Positions 26,398-36,637 of a DNA stretch of 64,000 bases are shown in pieces. Origin of the DNA: Paraburkholderia lacunae (lineage in GTDB: Bacteria > Pseudomonadota > Gammaproteobacteria > Burkholderiales > Burkholderiaceae); assembly GCF_003353175.1 (NCBI RefSeq), contig NZ_QHKS01000010.1, forward strand, positions 186,001-250,000, read 5' to 3'. Under the pieces are notes generated by a model. It worked only from the letters and a program-made list of their open reading frames with translations, did no database searches and was not told the origin of the DNA. A program made the translations under genes and the position numbers. Positions within the stretch are counted from its first letter, which is position 1. Each line of letters starts with the position of its first letter.

Positions 26398-29100
26398 TTA
26401 GAAGCGGTACGTCGCACCGACCTGGAAGAAACGGCCGATATTGGTGTAGAGCGACTGGTCGTAACCCGTGATATCCGGGGTGGCCTGCCACTCGACGTCA
26501 AACGGCGGCTTGCGGTCGAAGATGTTGTTGATGCCGCCGTAGATCGTCCAGTTCTTGAAGCCGCGATACGTGGCCATCAGGTTGAACTGGCTGTACGACG
26601 CCACCGACAGCGTCCCGCCGTCGCCGAATTCGGCTGCCACCGCGTTGGTGTACGGACCCGTGTATTGCCAGGTCAGCGTCGTGGTCAACTTGCGGTAATC
26701 CCACGTCAAGCTCGTGTTGCCCTTCCAGCGCGGATTGCTGGCGCCGAACGGCTGCAGCAGCGCGAGGTTGTTGCCGGCGAAGTCCTGCGTCGGCGCGCCC
26801 GGACTATTCAGCTTGAAGTGCCACACGTAGGTCCAGTCGCCCGCCAGCGTGAACGTGCCGTATTTCGTGCCGACCGACTTGCGGAAATTCATGTCGAAGC
26901 CGTCGGTGTCGAGCGAGCCGAGGTTGATGAACTGTTCCTTGATATAGGCCACCGTGCCGTCCGGATTGCGGATCACCGTGGACGGGTTATTCGCATCGAT
27001 CACGGCATTCGGATCGTTGGTGCCGATCACGCCATCGATGTGAATCTTGTAGAACGCCGCACCGATATCCGTCGACGAATCCGGCGAGAGCTGGAAGCCG
27101 ATGTTGTAGTTCTTGGTGTGCTCAGGCTGCAGATTCGGATTGCCGTTGACCTGTTCGGTCGTGAAGTGCTTGGTCGGCACGCCGCTCGGATCGTTCGGAT
27201 CGACCAGGTTCTGGTGCGCGAGGTAAGTCGCCTGCGAGTTTTCCACCAGTGTCGGCGCGCGAAAACCGCGGCTGTACGATGCGTAGGTCGTGACTGCCTG
27301 CACCGGCTGATAGCGCAGCGCGAAGCTCGGCGAGAACGCACCGCCGAAGTCGTTGTAGTGGTCGTAACGGCCCGCTTGCGTGAAGGTCAGGTTGCGGATG
27401 ATCGGAATATCGACCTGATAGTAGACCGCGGCCACGTTGCGCGAACCGTCGACCGTCTGCACGTTGGCCGGCGCGCTGATGCCCAGCGCGCTATAGGTGC
27501 GCGAGTTGATCAGCGAGCTCTCGTGACGGAACTCGGTGCCGAAACCGACGCCGACCGGGCCGCCCGGCAGATTGAACAGGTTGCCGGTCGAGGTCTTCGC
27601 CGTGACGCTGTCGAGCTTCGAGATCGCCTGATCGTAGTCGCTCATGAAGACGCCGTTCAAGCCGTTCGGCGTTGCCGACGGGTTCGAGAAGTTGAACACG
27701 CCGTTCTGCAGAATGTTTTCGACGCCCGCCGCGTTCAGCACGTTCGAATAGTGCGTGTCGACCGTGCTCTGCGAATGACCGTAGTCCGCAGACCAATCCC
27801 AGTCGCCGAGCTTCTGCGTGGTGAACGAGCCCTTCACACCGGTCGATGCTCTCCAGAAGGTGGACACCGTGTCTGCCGAAACGGTTTCCGGGAACGTGTA
27901 GTTGATTTTCGCCGGCAAACCGAACGGGTTGTACGGATTGCTCGCCGGTACGATGCGCGACAGCGGCAAGGCCGAACCCGTGGCCGGATTGAATGCGTTG
28001 GTGTTGCTGCTCAGCGCCGCCGGACCCTGGTTCTGCACGGTTTCGTTGCGGCTCACCCAGAAGTCGGCATACGCCTGCGTCTCGTCGTTGATCTTGAAGG
28101 TGCCGCGCACCTTCGCGTTCAGGCGCGTGGTCGACGGCACCAGCGACGTGGCATTGGCGGGATTCGACTTGCACTCCGCGCCGCCGTCCGCCGATACGCT
28201 GCCGGGCGGGCATGGGTTGAGCGCCGTCTTGGTGCCGTCCGGCGCTGTCCAGTACGACTGCTGATTCGGGCCGAGCGGACCGGCGAGGCCGCCGGGAAAC
28301 TGGCTGAAATCCTGGTTCGCGGTGAAATCGCGGTCGCCGAGCGACGAGCCGGTGTCGCGATAGTAGCTGGCCGCGGCCGTGACGTTGAAGCGGTCGGAAT
28401 TCAGATCGCCAAAGCCGCCGAGCACGCTGAAGGTGCCTTGCGCATCACCCGGATGCTGCGCCTTGCCAAGCTGACCATCGATCTGCAAACCCTGGAAGTT
28501 TTTCTTCGTGATGATGTTGACCACGCCGGCAATCGCGTCGGAACCGTACACTGAAACAGCGCCGGTCTTCACGATGTCGATGTGGTCCACCATGTTGAGC
28601 GGAATCGAATTGACGTCGAAGAACGTGTCGGTGAAGTTCACCGCCTTGCCGTAATTCGCCACCCGCTGTCCATCCACCAGCACCAGCGTGTACTTTTCAC
28701 TGAGCCCGCGCAACGCGATCCCCGCGCCGCCCTGCGCGGAACTGTTCATGTTGGTTTGCCCCCAGCTGCTGGCCGAGTTCACGGACGTGCCGCGCAGGAA
28801 GTCGGCGACCGTCGTGTAGCCGCTCTGCTCGATTTCCTTCGGCGTGATGGTCTGCACTTCCGTGTTGCCGACCCTGTCCGACGTGCGGATCAGCGAGCCG
28901 GTCACTTCGACCCGCTGCATCTTCGTCACGTTGCCCGAGTCCGTTGCGGCCGGTGTGGCTTCAGACGCCGGTGCTGCAGCAGTACTGCCGGTCGTGACCG
29001 GCTGGCTTTGTGCGAACGCCGGAGCGGCAATAGCAGCCGACAACGCGAGTTCAGCCCAAAGTATTCTTTTTATGGCTAACGCCAATGCCCTTTGTTTCAT
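26398..29100 (-). CDS. TonB-dependent outer-membrane receptor
   Basis: 900 residues from the ATG at 29100, which follows AAGGGGAAA. Signal peptide residues 1-30 (cleavage after AFA), a low-complexity linker, a TonB-box-like RVEVTGSLIR around residues 62-71, a plug domain (IEQSGYTTVADFLRG, IALRGLSEKYTLVLVDGQRV, VSVYGSDAIAGVVNIITKK) and a beta-barrel ending in an aromatic residue (FFQVGATYRF). There is no N-terminal STN signalling domain. The plug type is seen in receptors for larger organic ligands as well as siderophores, so the ligand is open. First gene of the peptide-uptake operon. Confidence 0.93.
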   Translation of the reverse strand: MKQRALALAIKRILWAELALSAAIAAPAFAQSQPVTTGSTAAAPASEATPAATDSGNVTKMQRVEVTGSLIRTSDRVGNTEVQTITPKEIEQSGYTTVADFLRGTSVNSASSWGQTNMNSSAQGGAGIALRGLSEKYTLVLVDGQRVANYGKAVNFTDTFFDVNSIPLNMVDHIDIVKTGAVSVYGSDAIAGVVNIITKKNFQGLQIDGQLGKAQHPGDAQGTFSVLGGFGDLNSDRFNVTAAASYYRDTGSSLGDRDFTANQDFSQFPGGLAGPLGPNQQSYWTAPDGTKTALNPCPPGSVSADGGAECKSNPANATSLVPSTTRLNAKVRGTFKINDETQAYADFWVSRNETVQNQGPAALSSNTNAFNPATGSALPLSRIVPASNPYNPFGLPAKINYTFPETVSADTVSTFWRASTGVKGSFTTQKLGDWDWSADYGHSQSTVDTHYSNVLNAAGVENILQNGVFNFSNPSATPNGLNGVFMSDYDQAISKLDSVTAKTSTGNLFNLPGGPVGVGFGTEFRHESSLINSRTYSALGISAPANVQTVDGSRNVAAVYYQVDIPIIRNLTFTQAGRYDHYNDFGGAFSPSFALRYQPVQAVTTYASYSRGFRAPTLVENSQATYLAHQNLVDPNDPSGVPTKHFTTEQVNGNPNLQPEHTKNYNIGFQLSPDSSTDIGAAFYKIHIDGVIGTNDPNAVIDANNPSTVIRNPDGTVAYIKEQFINLGSLDTDGFDMNFRKSVGTKYGTFTLAGDWTYVWHFKLNSPGAPTQDFAGNNLALLQPFGASNPRWKGNTSLTWDYRKLTTTLTWQYTGPYTNAVAAEFGDGGTLSVASYSQFNLMATYRGFKNWTIYGGINNIFDRKPPFDVEWQATPDITGYDQSLYTNIGRFFQVGATYRF

Positions 29101-29232
29101 TTTCCCCTTCTCACTCGTCAGTAAGACCCACACCTGTTGTGCAAAGAAAAGTCTTGTGAACTTCTCCCTCGATTTGCAGCGACGACGCACCACGTTTAGC
29201 CAAAGTTGCCCCGTATCTGTGCAAAAACGCCT

Positions 29233-29259
29233 AATCGGTCAAGACGACCTGAACCGATT
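29233..29259. promoter_or_regulatory. Operator-like inverted repeat upstream of the receptor operon
   Basis: AATCGGT (29233-29239) and ACCGATT (29253-29259), separated by 13 bp, about 135 bp upstream of the receptor ATG. It is the only clear symmetric element in the 381-bp intergenic region between the receptor gene and the broken XRE-cupin gene. Binding partner unknown. Confidence 0.4.
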
Positions 29260-29481
29260 CGGCAATACCAGAACACTTCGGTCATTTTTTAATATCGCCG
29301 TCCTAATTTCTTACAAAGCAATTGGCGACTAACTTTCCAATTCATTTCAACCCGCGCGAATCGACTCACTCACGGAATGTCTTTTCCATGGGACTTCAGT
29401 CGGTGGGATTGAAATATATAAACTCTGTATAACTAATCTTTATTTCTTGATTGCTTCGCAACTTCGGCTGTGCCTATCCAG

Positions 29482-30065
29482 CTAGAACAACCTCGGCGTG
29501 CCAACCCAAACCAGCACAGTCTCTTCACCTGCGGTGTTGGTCCATGCATGCGGGACCGTTGACTCGTAATGCGCGGTGTCACCCGCCTGCAACACAAATG
29601 TCGTACCTTCGAGCGTGAGGGAGATCTCGCCGCTCATCACGTACAAGAACTCTTCGCCGGCATGCGTCGTCACTTCCGACGGTTGCTGGCCCGCCGGCAT
29701 CCTCACCAGGATGGCTTCCAGCTTCCTGCTATCCGATAGATTCGTCAGCCTGCCGAACAGGTTGGCCGAATCGGCAAAACCAAAGTACTTCAACTCGGCG
29801 CCCCGGCATACCGACCCGGCTTCTGTCGGCGTGTCGATGAAGTACTGCACCGTCACACCCAACGCACGCGCAATGCCGACGAGAGAGGTAATCGACGGCG
29901 TCGCCTGACCGCGCTCCACCTGCGACAGAAACGGTTTCGATATCCCCGCCGCGGTCGGGTGTCTTCCAGCGTGCGCTTGAGCCTGTGACGCAAAGCGCGA
30001 ATCTTTCTACCTATCGCCCGCGTTACAACCGCGGCCTGTTCCTTGTTATCGGGTGGCGGAAACAT
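29482..30065 (-). pseudogene. XRE-cupin transcriptional regulator, frameshifted
   Basis: The first part (30065 to about 29955) encodes MFPPPDNKEQ... IGRKIRALRHRLKRTLEDT, the start of an XRE helix-turn-helix. The reading then continues only in another frame as TAAGISKPFLSQVERGQATP followed by a cupin_2 domain (EEFLYVMSGEISLTLEGTTF, AHYESTVPHAWTN). One inserted G after the GACACC codons would restore a continuous protein of about 195 residues, so a single-base deletion (or sequencing error) lies near 29956-29960. Intact relatives (PuuR-like) repress catabolic or transport genes. It sits directly upstream of the receptor operon. A cupin-only product could in principle start at the GTG in the 29919 region. 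Confidence 0.8.
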
Positions 30066-30558
30066 AGCAAGACAGAATCGTGGAGTCAAAATTTGTTTGA
30101 TATAAGTAAATATTGTTTCATTCGGTGCGACATACCGTATCTGAGACTTGTATGAAATGAACGGCGCTCGCCTGAGACGGAAGCCGGACTGACATCCGGT
30201 CGCCCAGGCGACGACGAGAAAATCCAGCGCGAGCGAAAGACGCGGCCCGCATGCAGTCGCGCGACTTTTTAATCGACGTGTGGAAGCTTGAAGACAAACG
30301 ATGCGCAGAACTCGCGCGTGTCTCGCCGGCCAAGCGCTAATCGTTGTAAAAGCGCTTAATGGAAGGGGACGATATCAAACCAAAATCGCGCGTCAAACTT
30401 TTTTTGATGGAGACATACCTTATTTGGAACCACGGCCCCAATTAGAAGGATGTCTCTAAAAATATGAGCGTGATGCGCGCACGCCGCCTGATGAACAGAT
30501 CAGGCCGCAACTAAACAACGTGTCGCCGGGGACGAAACAATTCGCATGGCTCACAAAG
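30066..30558. other. Gene-free interval upstream of the broken regulator
   Basis: About 490 bp with no convincing gene. It contains an inverted repeat GCCTGAT (30486-30492) with ATCAGGC (30499-30505) and AT-rich promoter-like DNA at 30090-30120 facing the regulator. Very short open frames near 30450-30515 on + have a ribosome-like AGAAGG but nothing downstream to regulate. Confidence 0.5.
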
Positions 30559-30598
30559 CACACGGCCTGCATCGCGTTGCCGCGAAGCAGGCCGTGTG
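30559..30598 (-). terminator. Terminator hairpin of uvrA
   Basis: A perfect 12-bp stem, CACACGGCCTGC (30559-30570) and GCAGGCCGTGTG (30587-30598), 30 bp beyond the uvrA stop. On the minus strand it is followed by CTTTGT, a weak U-tract. Confidence 0.6.
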
Positions 30599-30627
30599 AT
30601 TGCGCTGATATGCATCGCGCGTTCGTG

Positions 30628-33600
30628 CTAACCGTTGGTGCCTTCGCCCGCTTCGAGTGGCGCGACGCGCCCGTTTTCAGTGCGAGCCAGCACCGGTCTT
30701 AACGCCGCCCCCGTGTGACTCTCGGGTACTTGCGCTAGCCCTTCGGGGTCGGTGGCCGCAACGATCGAACCGCCGCCTACGCCACCTTCGGGACCAAGAT
30801 CGATGATCCAGTCGGCCTCCGCAATCACGTCGAGATCGTGCTCGATGACGACGACGCTATGGCCGCCGTCCGCGAGACGGTGCAGCACGCGAATCAGCTT
30901 CGCGACGTCCGCCATATGCAAGCCGACCGTCGGCTCGTCCAGCACATACAGCGTATGCGGAGGCTTCTGTCCACGCCGCGTGAGGTCGTCGCGCACCTTG
31001 CTCAACTCCGTGACCAGCTTGATGCGCTGTGCTTCGCCGCCCGACAACGTAGGCGACGGCTGCCCCAGCGTGAGATAACCGAGCCCAACGTCCTTCATCA
31101 ATTGCAACGGATGCGCGATGTTGGAAATCGGCGCAAAGAACTCGACGGCTTCGTCGATTTCCATAGTCAGCACGTCGCCAATGTTCTTGCCGCGCCAGGT
31201 GACCGCGAGCGTCTCCGGATTGAAGCGTTGACCGTGACAAACGTCACACGGCACTTTCACGTCGGGCAGGAAGCTCATGCCGATGGTGCGCACGCCTTGC
31301 CCTTCGCAAGCGGGACAGCGGCCTTCACCCGTGTTGAACGAGAAGCGCGACGCCGTGTAGCCACGCGCGCGCGCTTCGAGCGTGCCGGCAAACAGCTTGC
31401 GAATCGCATCCCACACGCCGATGTAGGTCGCCGGACATGAACGCGGCGTCTTGCCGATCGGCGTCTGGTCGACTTCGAGCACCCGGTCGATGGTTTCCCA
31501 GCCGGTCACCGCATCGCATCCTTGCCAGGCGTGCGTAACGTTGAGCGGTGCGCGGGGCGCCGTGCGCGCCAATACGCTCGAGCGCCGGTTCGCCGCAGGT
31601 GGCTCCTGAGCAGCCGCCGCACGCGCACGCCGCGTAGCCGGCGACGACAGCACCGAGCGGCCGACCGCATCCAGCAGATTGGCCATCAGCACATCGCGCG
31701 CGAGCGTCGACTTGCCGGAACCGCTCACACCCGTCACCGCGACCAGCCGCGCTAGCGGAATGCCGACCGTCACGTTGCGCAGGTTGTGCAGCTTGCCCCC
31801 ATGCACCGTCAGCCAGTTCTCGGGGACGGCCGCTGCCCGTTTGGTCGGCGCGGCCACCTTGCGGCGCGGCTGCAACGGATGCACGATCGGCTGCGCGAGA
31901 AACTGCCCGGTCAGCGAATCGGGTTGCGCCGACAGATCGGCAACGCTGCCTTGCGCGATGAGCGTACCGCCGCGCTTGCCCGCGCCGGGCCCGATATCGA
32001 TGATGTGATCGGCACGCCGAATGGTGTCTTCGTCATGTTCGACCACCACCAGCGTATTGCCCTTCTCCCCCAGCTTGCGCAATGCGTTCAGCAGAATCTG
32101 GTTGTCGCGCGGATGCAGACCGATCGTGGGTTCGTCGAGCACATAGCACACGCCTTGCAGATTGCTGCCGAGCTGTGCGGCGAGCCGGATGCGCTGCGCT
32201 TCGCCGCCCGACAAACTCGGCGCCGCGCGATCGAGACTCAGATAGCCGAGCCCGACTTCTTCGAGGAACTGCAGACGGCTGCCGATTTCACTGATCACGT
32301 CGCGCGCGATTTCCGCATCACGGCCCGTCATGTCCAGCGTGTCGATCCATTTGCGCGTATCGGAGACCGTCCACTGCGCGACATCGACGATCGCTTGCGC
32401 TTCGAACGTGACCGCGCGCGCGGTCGGATTCAGACGCGTGCCGGCGCAATCGGGACACGGTTCGTCGACGAGTCCTTCCGGTTCCTGCTCCTCCGACGGC
32501 AAGCTTTGCTCGCGGCCGCGATTGTCGTCGACGATCACGGTGTCGTCGTACGCCGCGCGTTGCTCGCGCGTCAGCGCGAGGCCCGTTCCGACGCACGTGG
32601 TGCACCAGCCATGCTTGCTGTTGTACGAGAACATGCGCGGGTCGAGCTCGGGATAGCTCGTGCCGCACACCGGACACGCGCGTTTGGTGGACAGCACCTT
32701 CACCGTGCCGAGGGTGGCCGTGGGATGGCCGCCGCTGATCGCGTCGTGCAAACCGTCGAGCGGCGCGAGCAGATGCATCACGCCCTTGCCGATTTCGAGC
32801 GTCTCGCCGAGCGCGCGGCGCCATTCGGCTTCGTTGTCCGGCGACACGACGATGTCGGCCACCGGCAACTCGATGGTGTGCTCGCGAAACCGATCGAGCT
32901 TCGGCCACGGGTCCACCGGCACGAACTCGCCGTCCACGCGAAGATGCGTATTGCCGCGCGCTTTCGCCCACTTCGCGAGATCGGTATAGACACCCTTGCG
33001 GTTCACGACGAGCGGCGCGAGGAAGCCGACGTGCTCGCCTTTGTGATCGCGCAGCAACTGCGCGGCAATCGATTCGACACTCTGCGACGTGACCGGCGTG
33101 CCGTCGTGAATGCAATGTTGCAGACCGAGCTTGACATACAGCAGACGCAGGAAGTGCCACACTTCCGACGTGGTCGCCACGGTACTCTTGCGGCCGCCGC
33201 GCGACAAACGCTGCTCGATCGCGACGGTGGGCGGAATGCCGTACACCGCGTCGACTTCGGGGCGCCCGGCCGGCTGCACGATCGACCGCGCGTAGGCGTT
33301 CAGCGATTCGAGGTAACGGCGCTGCCCTTCGTGGAACAGAATGTCGAAGGCGAGCGTGGACTTGCCCGAACCGGACACGCCGGTGATCACGTTGAACTTG
33401 CCGTGCGGAATATCGACGTCGAGCGCCTTCAGATTGTGCTCGCGCGCATTGACGATGCGCACCACGTCCTCGCCTTCGATCGCCCGGCGCGCACGCGCTG
33501 CGCTCAGCGCCTTTTGCAACGGAATACCTTGTGGCGACGGCTCGGCTGCGGCGCTCATCGCACGGTCGTATTGCAGCAGTGCCTCGCCGGTATGCGATTC

Positions 33601-36552
33601 AGCGCACTGCTTGACGTCTTCGGGCGTGCCCGCGCACAGCACCCGGCCGCCGCCGTCCCCGCCTTCGGGGCCGAGATCGATCAGCCAGTCGGCCGCGCGG
33701 ATCACGTCGAGATTGTGCTCGATCACGATCAGCGAATGGCCGCTTGCGAGCAGCTTGCCGAACGCCTGCATCAGCTTGGCGATGTCGTCGAAATGCAGGC
33801 CGGTGGTCGGCTCGTCGAACATGAACAGACGTTTCGCGACCGCCTGTTTTGCGCTGCGCGCGGTGCGCGCCTGCGCCGCTTCCGCGAGGAACCCGGCGAG
33901 CTTGAGTCGTTGCGCCTCGCCGCCGGATAGCGTCGGCACAGGCTGGCCGAGCTTCACGTATTCGAGGCCCACGTCGACGATGGGCTGCAGCACGCGCAAC
34001 ACTTCGGCATCCTTCGCGAAGTAGGCGGTGGCTTCGCTCACCGTCAGTTCCAGCACGTCGGCAATGCTCAAGGCGCGCGCAGGCTCGCCTCGCTCGATCT
34101 TCACTTCGAGCAGTTCGGCGCGATAACGGCGGCCGTCGCAATCCGGACAGCGCAAATACACGTCGCTCAGGAACTGCATTTCGATGTGCTCGAAGCCCGA
34201 GCCGCCGCAGGTCGGGCAACGTCCTTCGCCCGAGTTGAAGCTGAACATGCCGGGGCCGTAACCGCGTTGTTTCGCCAGCGGCGCCCTGGCGAACAGCTTG
34301 CGGATTTCGTCGAACGCGCCGACGTAACTGGCCGGATTCGAACGCGCGGTCTTGCCGATCGGCGACTGGTCGACGAATACGACGTCCGTGACCTGATCGG
34401 CACCCGTCAGGCTCCTGAACGCACCCGGCGATTCAGTGGCGAGACCGAAGTGCCGTGCCATGGCCGGATACAACACGTCCTGCAGCAAGGTGGATTTACC
34501 GGAACCCGACACGCCCGTCACGCAGACGAGGCGTTGCAACGGAATATCAACCGTGACATCGCGCAGATTATGTTCGGTCGCGCCCTCGAGCACGATGCGC
34601 GGCGTGCTTGCATCGACCGGACGCTGCGACCAGTGCGCCGCGTCCGCCACGTGCCGGCGCCCGCCCAGGTACTCGCCGGTCAGCGTGCCGGACGAACGGA
34701 TCGCCTCGGGCGAGCCGTCGTAAATGATCGAGCCGCCCCGTTCGCCCGGCCCCGGGCCCATGTCGATCAGGCGGTCCGCCGCGAGCATCACCGACGGATC
34801 GTGTTCGACCACCACCAGCGTATTGCCCGCGTCGCGCAGCCGGTGCATGGCTTCGACGATCCGGTTCAGATCGCGCGGATGCAGGCCGATGCTCGGCTCG
34901 TCGAGCACGAACAGTGTTTTGGTGAGCGACGTACCGAGCGCCGTGGTGAGGTTGATCCGCTGCACCTCGCCGCCCGACAGCGTGCGGCTTTGCCGGTCGA
35001 GCGTCAGATAGCCGAGACCGACGTCGCACAGATACTTGAGACGCGTACGCACTTCGGCGAGCAGCAGTTTGAGCGCGTCGTCGAGCAATGCGCTCGGCAG
35101 GCTGATCTCGTCGAAGAAACGCCGGATGCGCTCGATCGGCAGCAGCATCAGATCGTGCACGGTCAGGCCCGGCAACGCCTCGAGCTGCGTGCGCCGCCAC
35201 TCGACGCCGCACGGCATGAAGCGCCGTTCGGACGCGAGCACCGAGTCGGCATTCGCTTTGGTGCCGAGGCGCCACAGCAGCGATTCCGTTTTCAGGCGCG
35301 CGCCGCCGCAGGTTTCACACGGCGTATAGCTGCGGTACTTCGACAGCAGCACGCGAATGTGCATCTTGTACGCTTTCGACTCGAGATATTCGAAGAAGCG
35401 TTTGACGCCGTACCAATGGCTTTGCCACTTGCCGTTCCAGTCCGGCGAACCGTTGATGACCCAATCGCGCTCGGCATCCGTCAGTTCGCCCCACGGCGTG
35501 CCGCGCCGGATGTCGGCTTTTGCCGCATAGCGCATCAGATCGTCCTGGCACTCCTTCCAGGCCGGCGTCTGCATTGGCTTGATCGCGCCTTCGCGCAGCG
35601 TCTTGCGCGCGTCGGGAATGACGAGACCGAGATCGACGCCGATTACCCGGCCGAACCCGCGGCAGACTTCGCACGCGCCGTAAGCCGAGTTGAACGAGAA
35701 CAGCGCCGGTTGCGGGTCGGCATAACGCAGATCGCTTTCTGGATTGTGCAGACCGGTGGAAAACCGCCAGATTTGCGGCTCCGCTTCGTTAGCCTCGGGC
35801 GCTTCCGACGCTTGCGGCAGCACGTAGAGGTTGACGCGGCCACCGCCGCGTTTGAGCGACGCCTCGATCGCTTCGACCACCCGCTGCTTGTCGACCTGGC
35901 GCAAACGGAAGCGGTCGGCCACCACGTCCAGCAGTTTGCGCCTGCCGGTGGGCGAATCGACTTCGCGCTGCGCCTGCACCCGCGTGTAGCCGCTCGCGGA
36001 CAGCCATTGCTCGACTTCCTGCTGCGACGCGGACTCCGGCAGCTCCACCGGGAACGTGACGACCAGCCGCGGATCGTGTTCCGCGGTGCGCGCCAGCAGA
36101 TCCGCGTAAATCGTTTCCGGCGTGTCGTGGCGCACCTGCTGCGCGGTCTTGCGATCGAACAGCTCGGCCGCCCGCGCGTAGAGCAGCTTCAGATGGTCGT
36201 TGAGCTCGGTCATCGTGCCGACCGTGGAGCGCGAGCTGCGCACCGGATTGGTCTGGTCGATCGCGATGGCGGGCGGCACGCCGTCGACACGGTCGACCTG
36301 GGGCCGGTCCATGCGGTCGAGAAACTGCCGGGCGTAAGCGCTGAAGGTTTCGACGTAGCGCCGCTGCCCTTCCGCGTACAGCGTGTCGAACACGAGACTC
36401 GATTTGCCGGAACCGGACGGGCCGGTGACGACCGTCATTTCGCCGGTTCGCACGTCGAGATCGACGTTCTTCAGGTTGTGCTGACGCGCGCCGCGAATCT
36501 TGATAATGCCGTTAGATGCCAATTTATCCGACCGTCTGAATGAGTGGGCCAC
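30628..36552 (-). CDS. uvrA: Double-length UvrA excinuclease ATPase subunit
   Basis: 1974 residues, about twice normal UvrA, made of two UvrA-like modules joined near residue 1030. Four Walker A motifs are visible (GPSGSGKSSLVFD, GVSGSGKSTLLQD, GVSGSGKSTLAFD, GVSGSGKSTLARD), four signature motifs (LSGGEVQRINL, LSGGEAQRLKL, LSGGEAQRIRL, LSGGEAQRIKL), and several CxxC zinc pairs (CPTCGGSGFEH, CPACEGQG). UvrA scans DNA for damage and loads UvrB as an ATPase dimer; one fused chain could act as an intramolecular dimer. Start GTG at 36552; a TTG at 36522 is possible. A LexA box lies in its promoter. Tandem UvrA of this size is known from Burkholderia-type genomes besides a normal uvrA. Confidence 0.92.
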   Translation of the reverse strand: MAHSFRRSDKLASNGIIKIRGARQHNLKNVDLDVRTGEMTVVTGPSGSGKSSLVFDTLYAEGQRRYVETFSAYARQFLDRMDRPQVDRVDGVPPAIAIDQTNPVRSSRSTVGTMTELNDHLKLLYARAAELFDRKTAQQVRHDTPETIYADLLARTAEHDPRLVVTFPVELPESASQQEVEQWLSASGYTRVQAQREVDSPTGRRKLLDVVADRFRLRQVDKQRVVEAIEASLKRGGGRVNLYVLPQASEAPEANEAEPQIWRFSTGLHNPESDLRYADPQPALFSFNSAYGACEVCRGFGRVIGVDLGLVIPDARKTLREGAIKPMQTPAWKECQDDLMRYAAKADIRRGTPWGELTDAERDWVINGSPDWNGKWQSHWYGVKRFFEYLESKAYKMHIRVLLSKYRSYTPCETCGGARLKTESLLWRLGTKANADSVLASERRFMPCGVEWRRTQLEALPGLTVHDLMLLPIERIRRFFDEISLPSALLDDALKLLLAEVRTRLKYLCDVGLGYLTLDRQSRTLSGGEVQRINLTTALGTSLTKTLFVLDEPSIGLHPRDLNRIVEAMHRLRDAGNTLVVVEHDPSVMLAADRLIDMGPGPGERGGSIIYDGSPEAIRSSGTLTGEYLGGRRHVADAAHWSQRPVDASTPRIVLEGATEHNLRDVTVDIPLQRLVCVTGVSGSGKSTLLQDVLYPAMARHFGLATESPGAFRSLTGADQVTDVVFVDQSPIGKTARSNPASYVGAFDEIRKLFARAPLAKQRGYGPGMFSFNSGEGRCPTCGGSGFEHIEMQFLSDVYLRCPDCDGRRYRAELLEVKIERGEPARALSIADVLELTVSEATAYFAKDAEVLRVLQPIVDVGLEYVKLGQPVPTLSGGEAQRLKLAGFLAEAAQARTARSAKQAVAKRLFMFDEPTTGLHFDDIAKLMQAFGKLLASGHSLIVIEHNLDVIRAADWLIDLGPEGGDGGGRVLCAGTPEDVKQCAESHTGEALLQYDRAMSAAAEPSPQGIPLQKALSAARARRAIEGEDVVRIVNAREHNLKALDVDIPHGKFNVITGVSGSGKSTLAFDILFHEGQRRYLESLNAYARSIVQPAGRPEVDAVYGIPPTVAIEQRLSRGGRKSTVATTSEVWHFLRLLYVKLGLQHCIHDGTPVTSQSVESIAAQLLRDHKGEHVGFLAPLVVNRKGVYTDLAKWAKARGNTHLRVDGEFVPVDPWPKLDRFREHTIELPVADIVVSPDNEAEWRRALGETLEIGKGVMHLLAPLDGLHDAISGGHPTATLGTVKVLSTKRACPVCGTSYPELDPRMFSYNSKHGWCTTCVGTGLALTREQRAAYDDTVIVDDNRGREQSLPSEEQEPEGLVDEPCPDCAGTRLNPTARAVTFEAQAIVDVAQWTVSDTRKWIDTLDMTGRDAEIARDVISEIGSRLQFLEEVGLGYLSLDRAAPSLSGGEAQRIRLAAQLGSNLQGVCYVLDEPTIGLHPRDNQILLNALRKLGEKGNTLVVVEHDEDTIRRADHIIDIGPGAGKRGGTLIAQGSVADLSAQPDSLTGQFLAQPIVHPLQPRRKVAAPTKRAAAVPENWLTVHGGKLHNLRNVTVGIPLARLVAVTGVSGSGKSTLARDVLMANLLDAVGRSVLSSPATRRARAAAAQEPPAANRRSSVLARTAPRAPLNVTHAWQGCDAVTGWETIDRVLEVDQTPIGKTPRSCPATYIGVWDAIRKLFAGTLEARARGYTASRFSFNTGEGRCPACEGQGVRTIGMSFLPDVKVPCDVCHGQRFNPETLAVTWRGKNIGDVLTMEIDEAVEFFAPISNIAHPLQLMKDVGLGYLTLGQPSPTLSGGEAQRIKLVTELSKVRDDLTRRGQKPPHTLYVLDEPTVGLHMADVAKLIRVLHRLADGGHSVVVIEHDLDVIAEADWIIDLGPEGGVGGGSIVAATDPEGLAQVPESHTGAALRPVLARTENGRVAPLEAGEGTNG

Positions 36553-36637
36553 CTCTCACGGACGCCTCGCGACCGCGCAAGTTCGGCGCACCCTGGGCCC
36601 GCGGAACGACTCGCTGAAGGCCAGGCTGCAGCGGGAT

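Noticed and set aside
30118..30333. 71-codon minus frame upstream of the broken regulator
   Set aside because: Ser/Arg-rich, no start context and no conserved look; treated as non-coding.
34186..36543. Open frame of about 785 codons opposite uvrA
   Set aside because: Same signs of a GC-driven antisense frame; the uvrA frame is certain.
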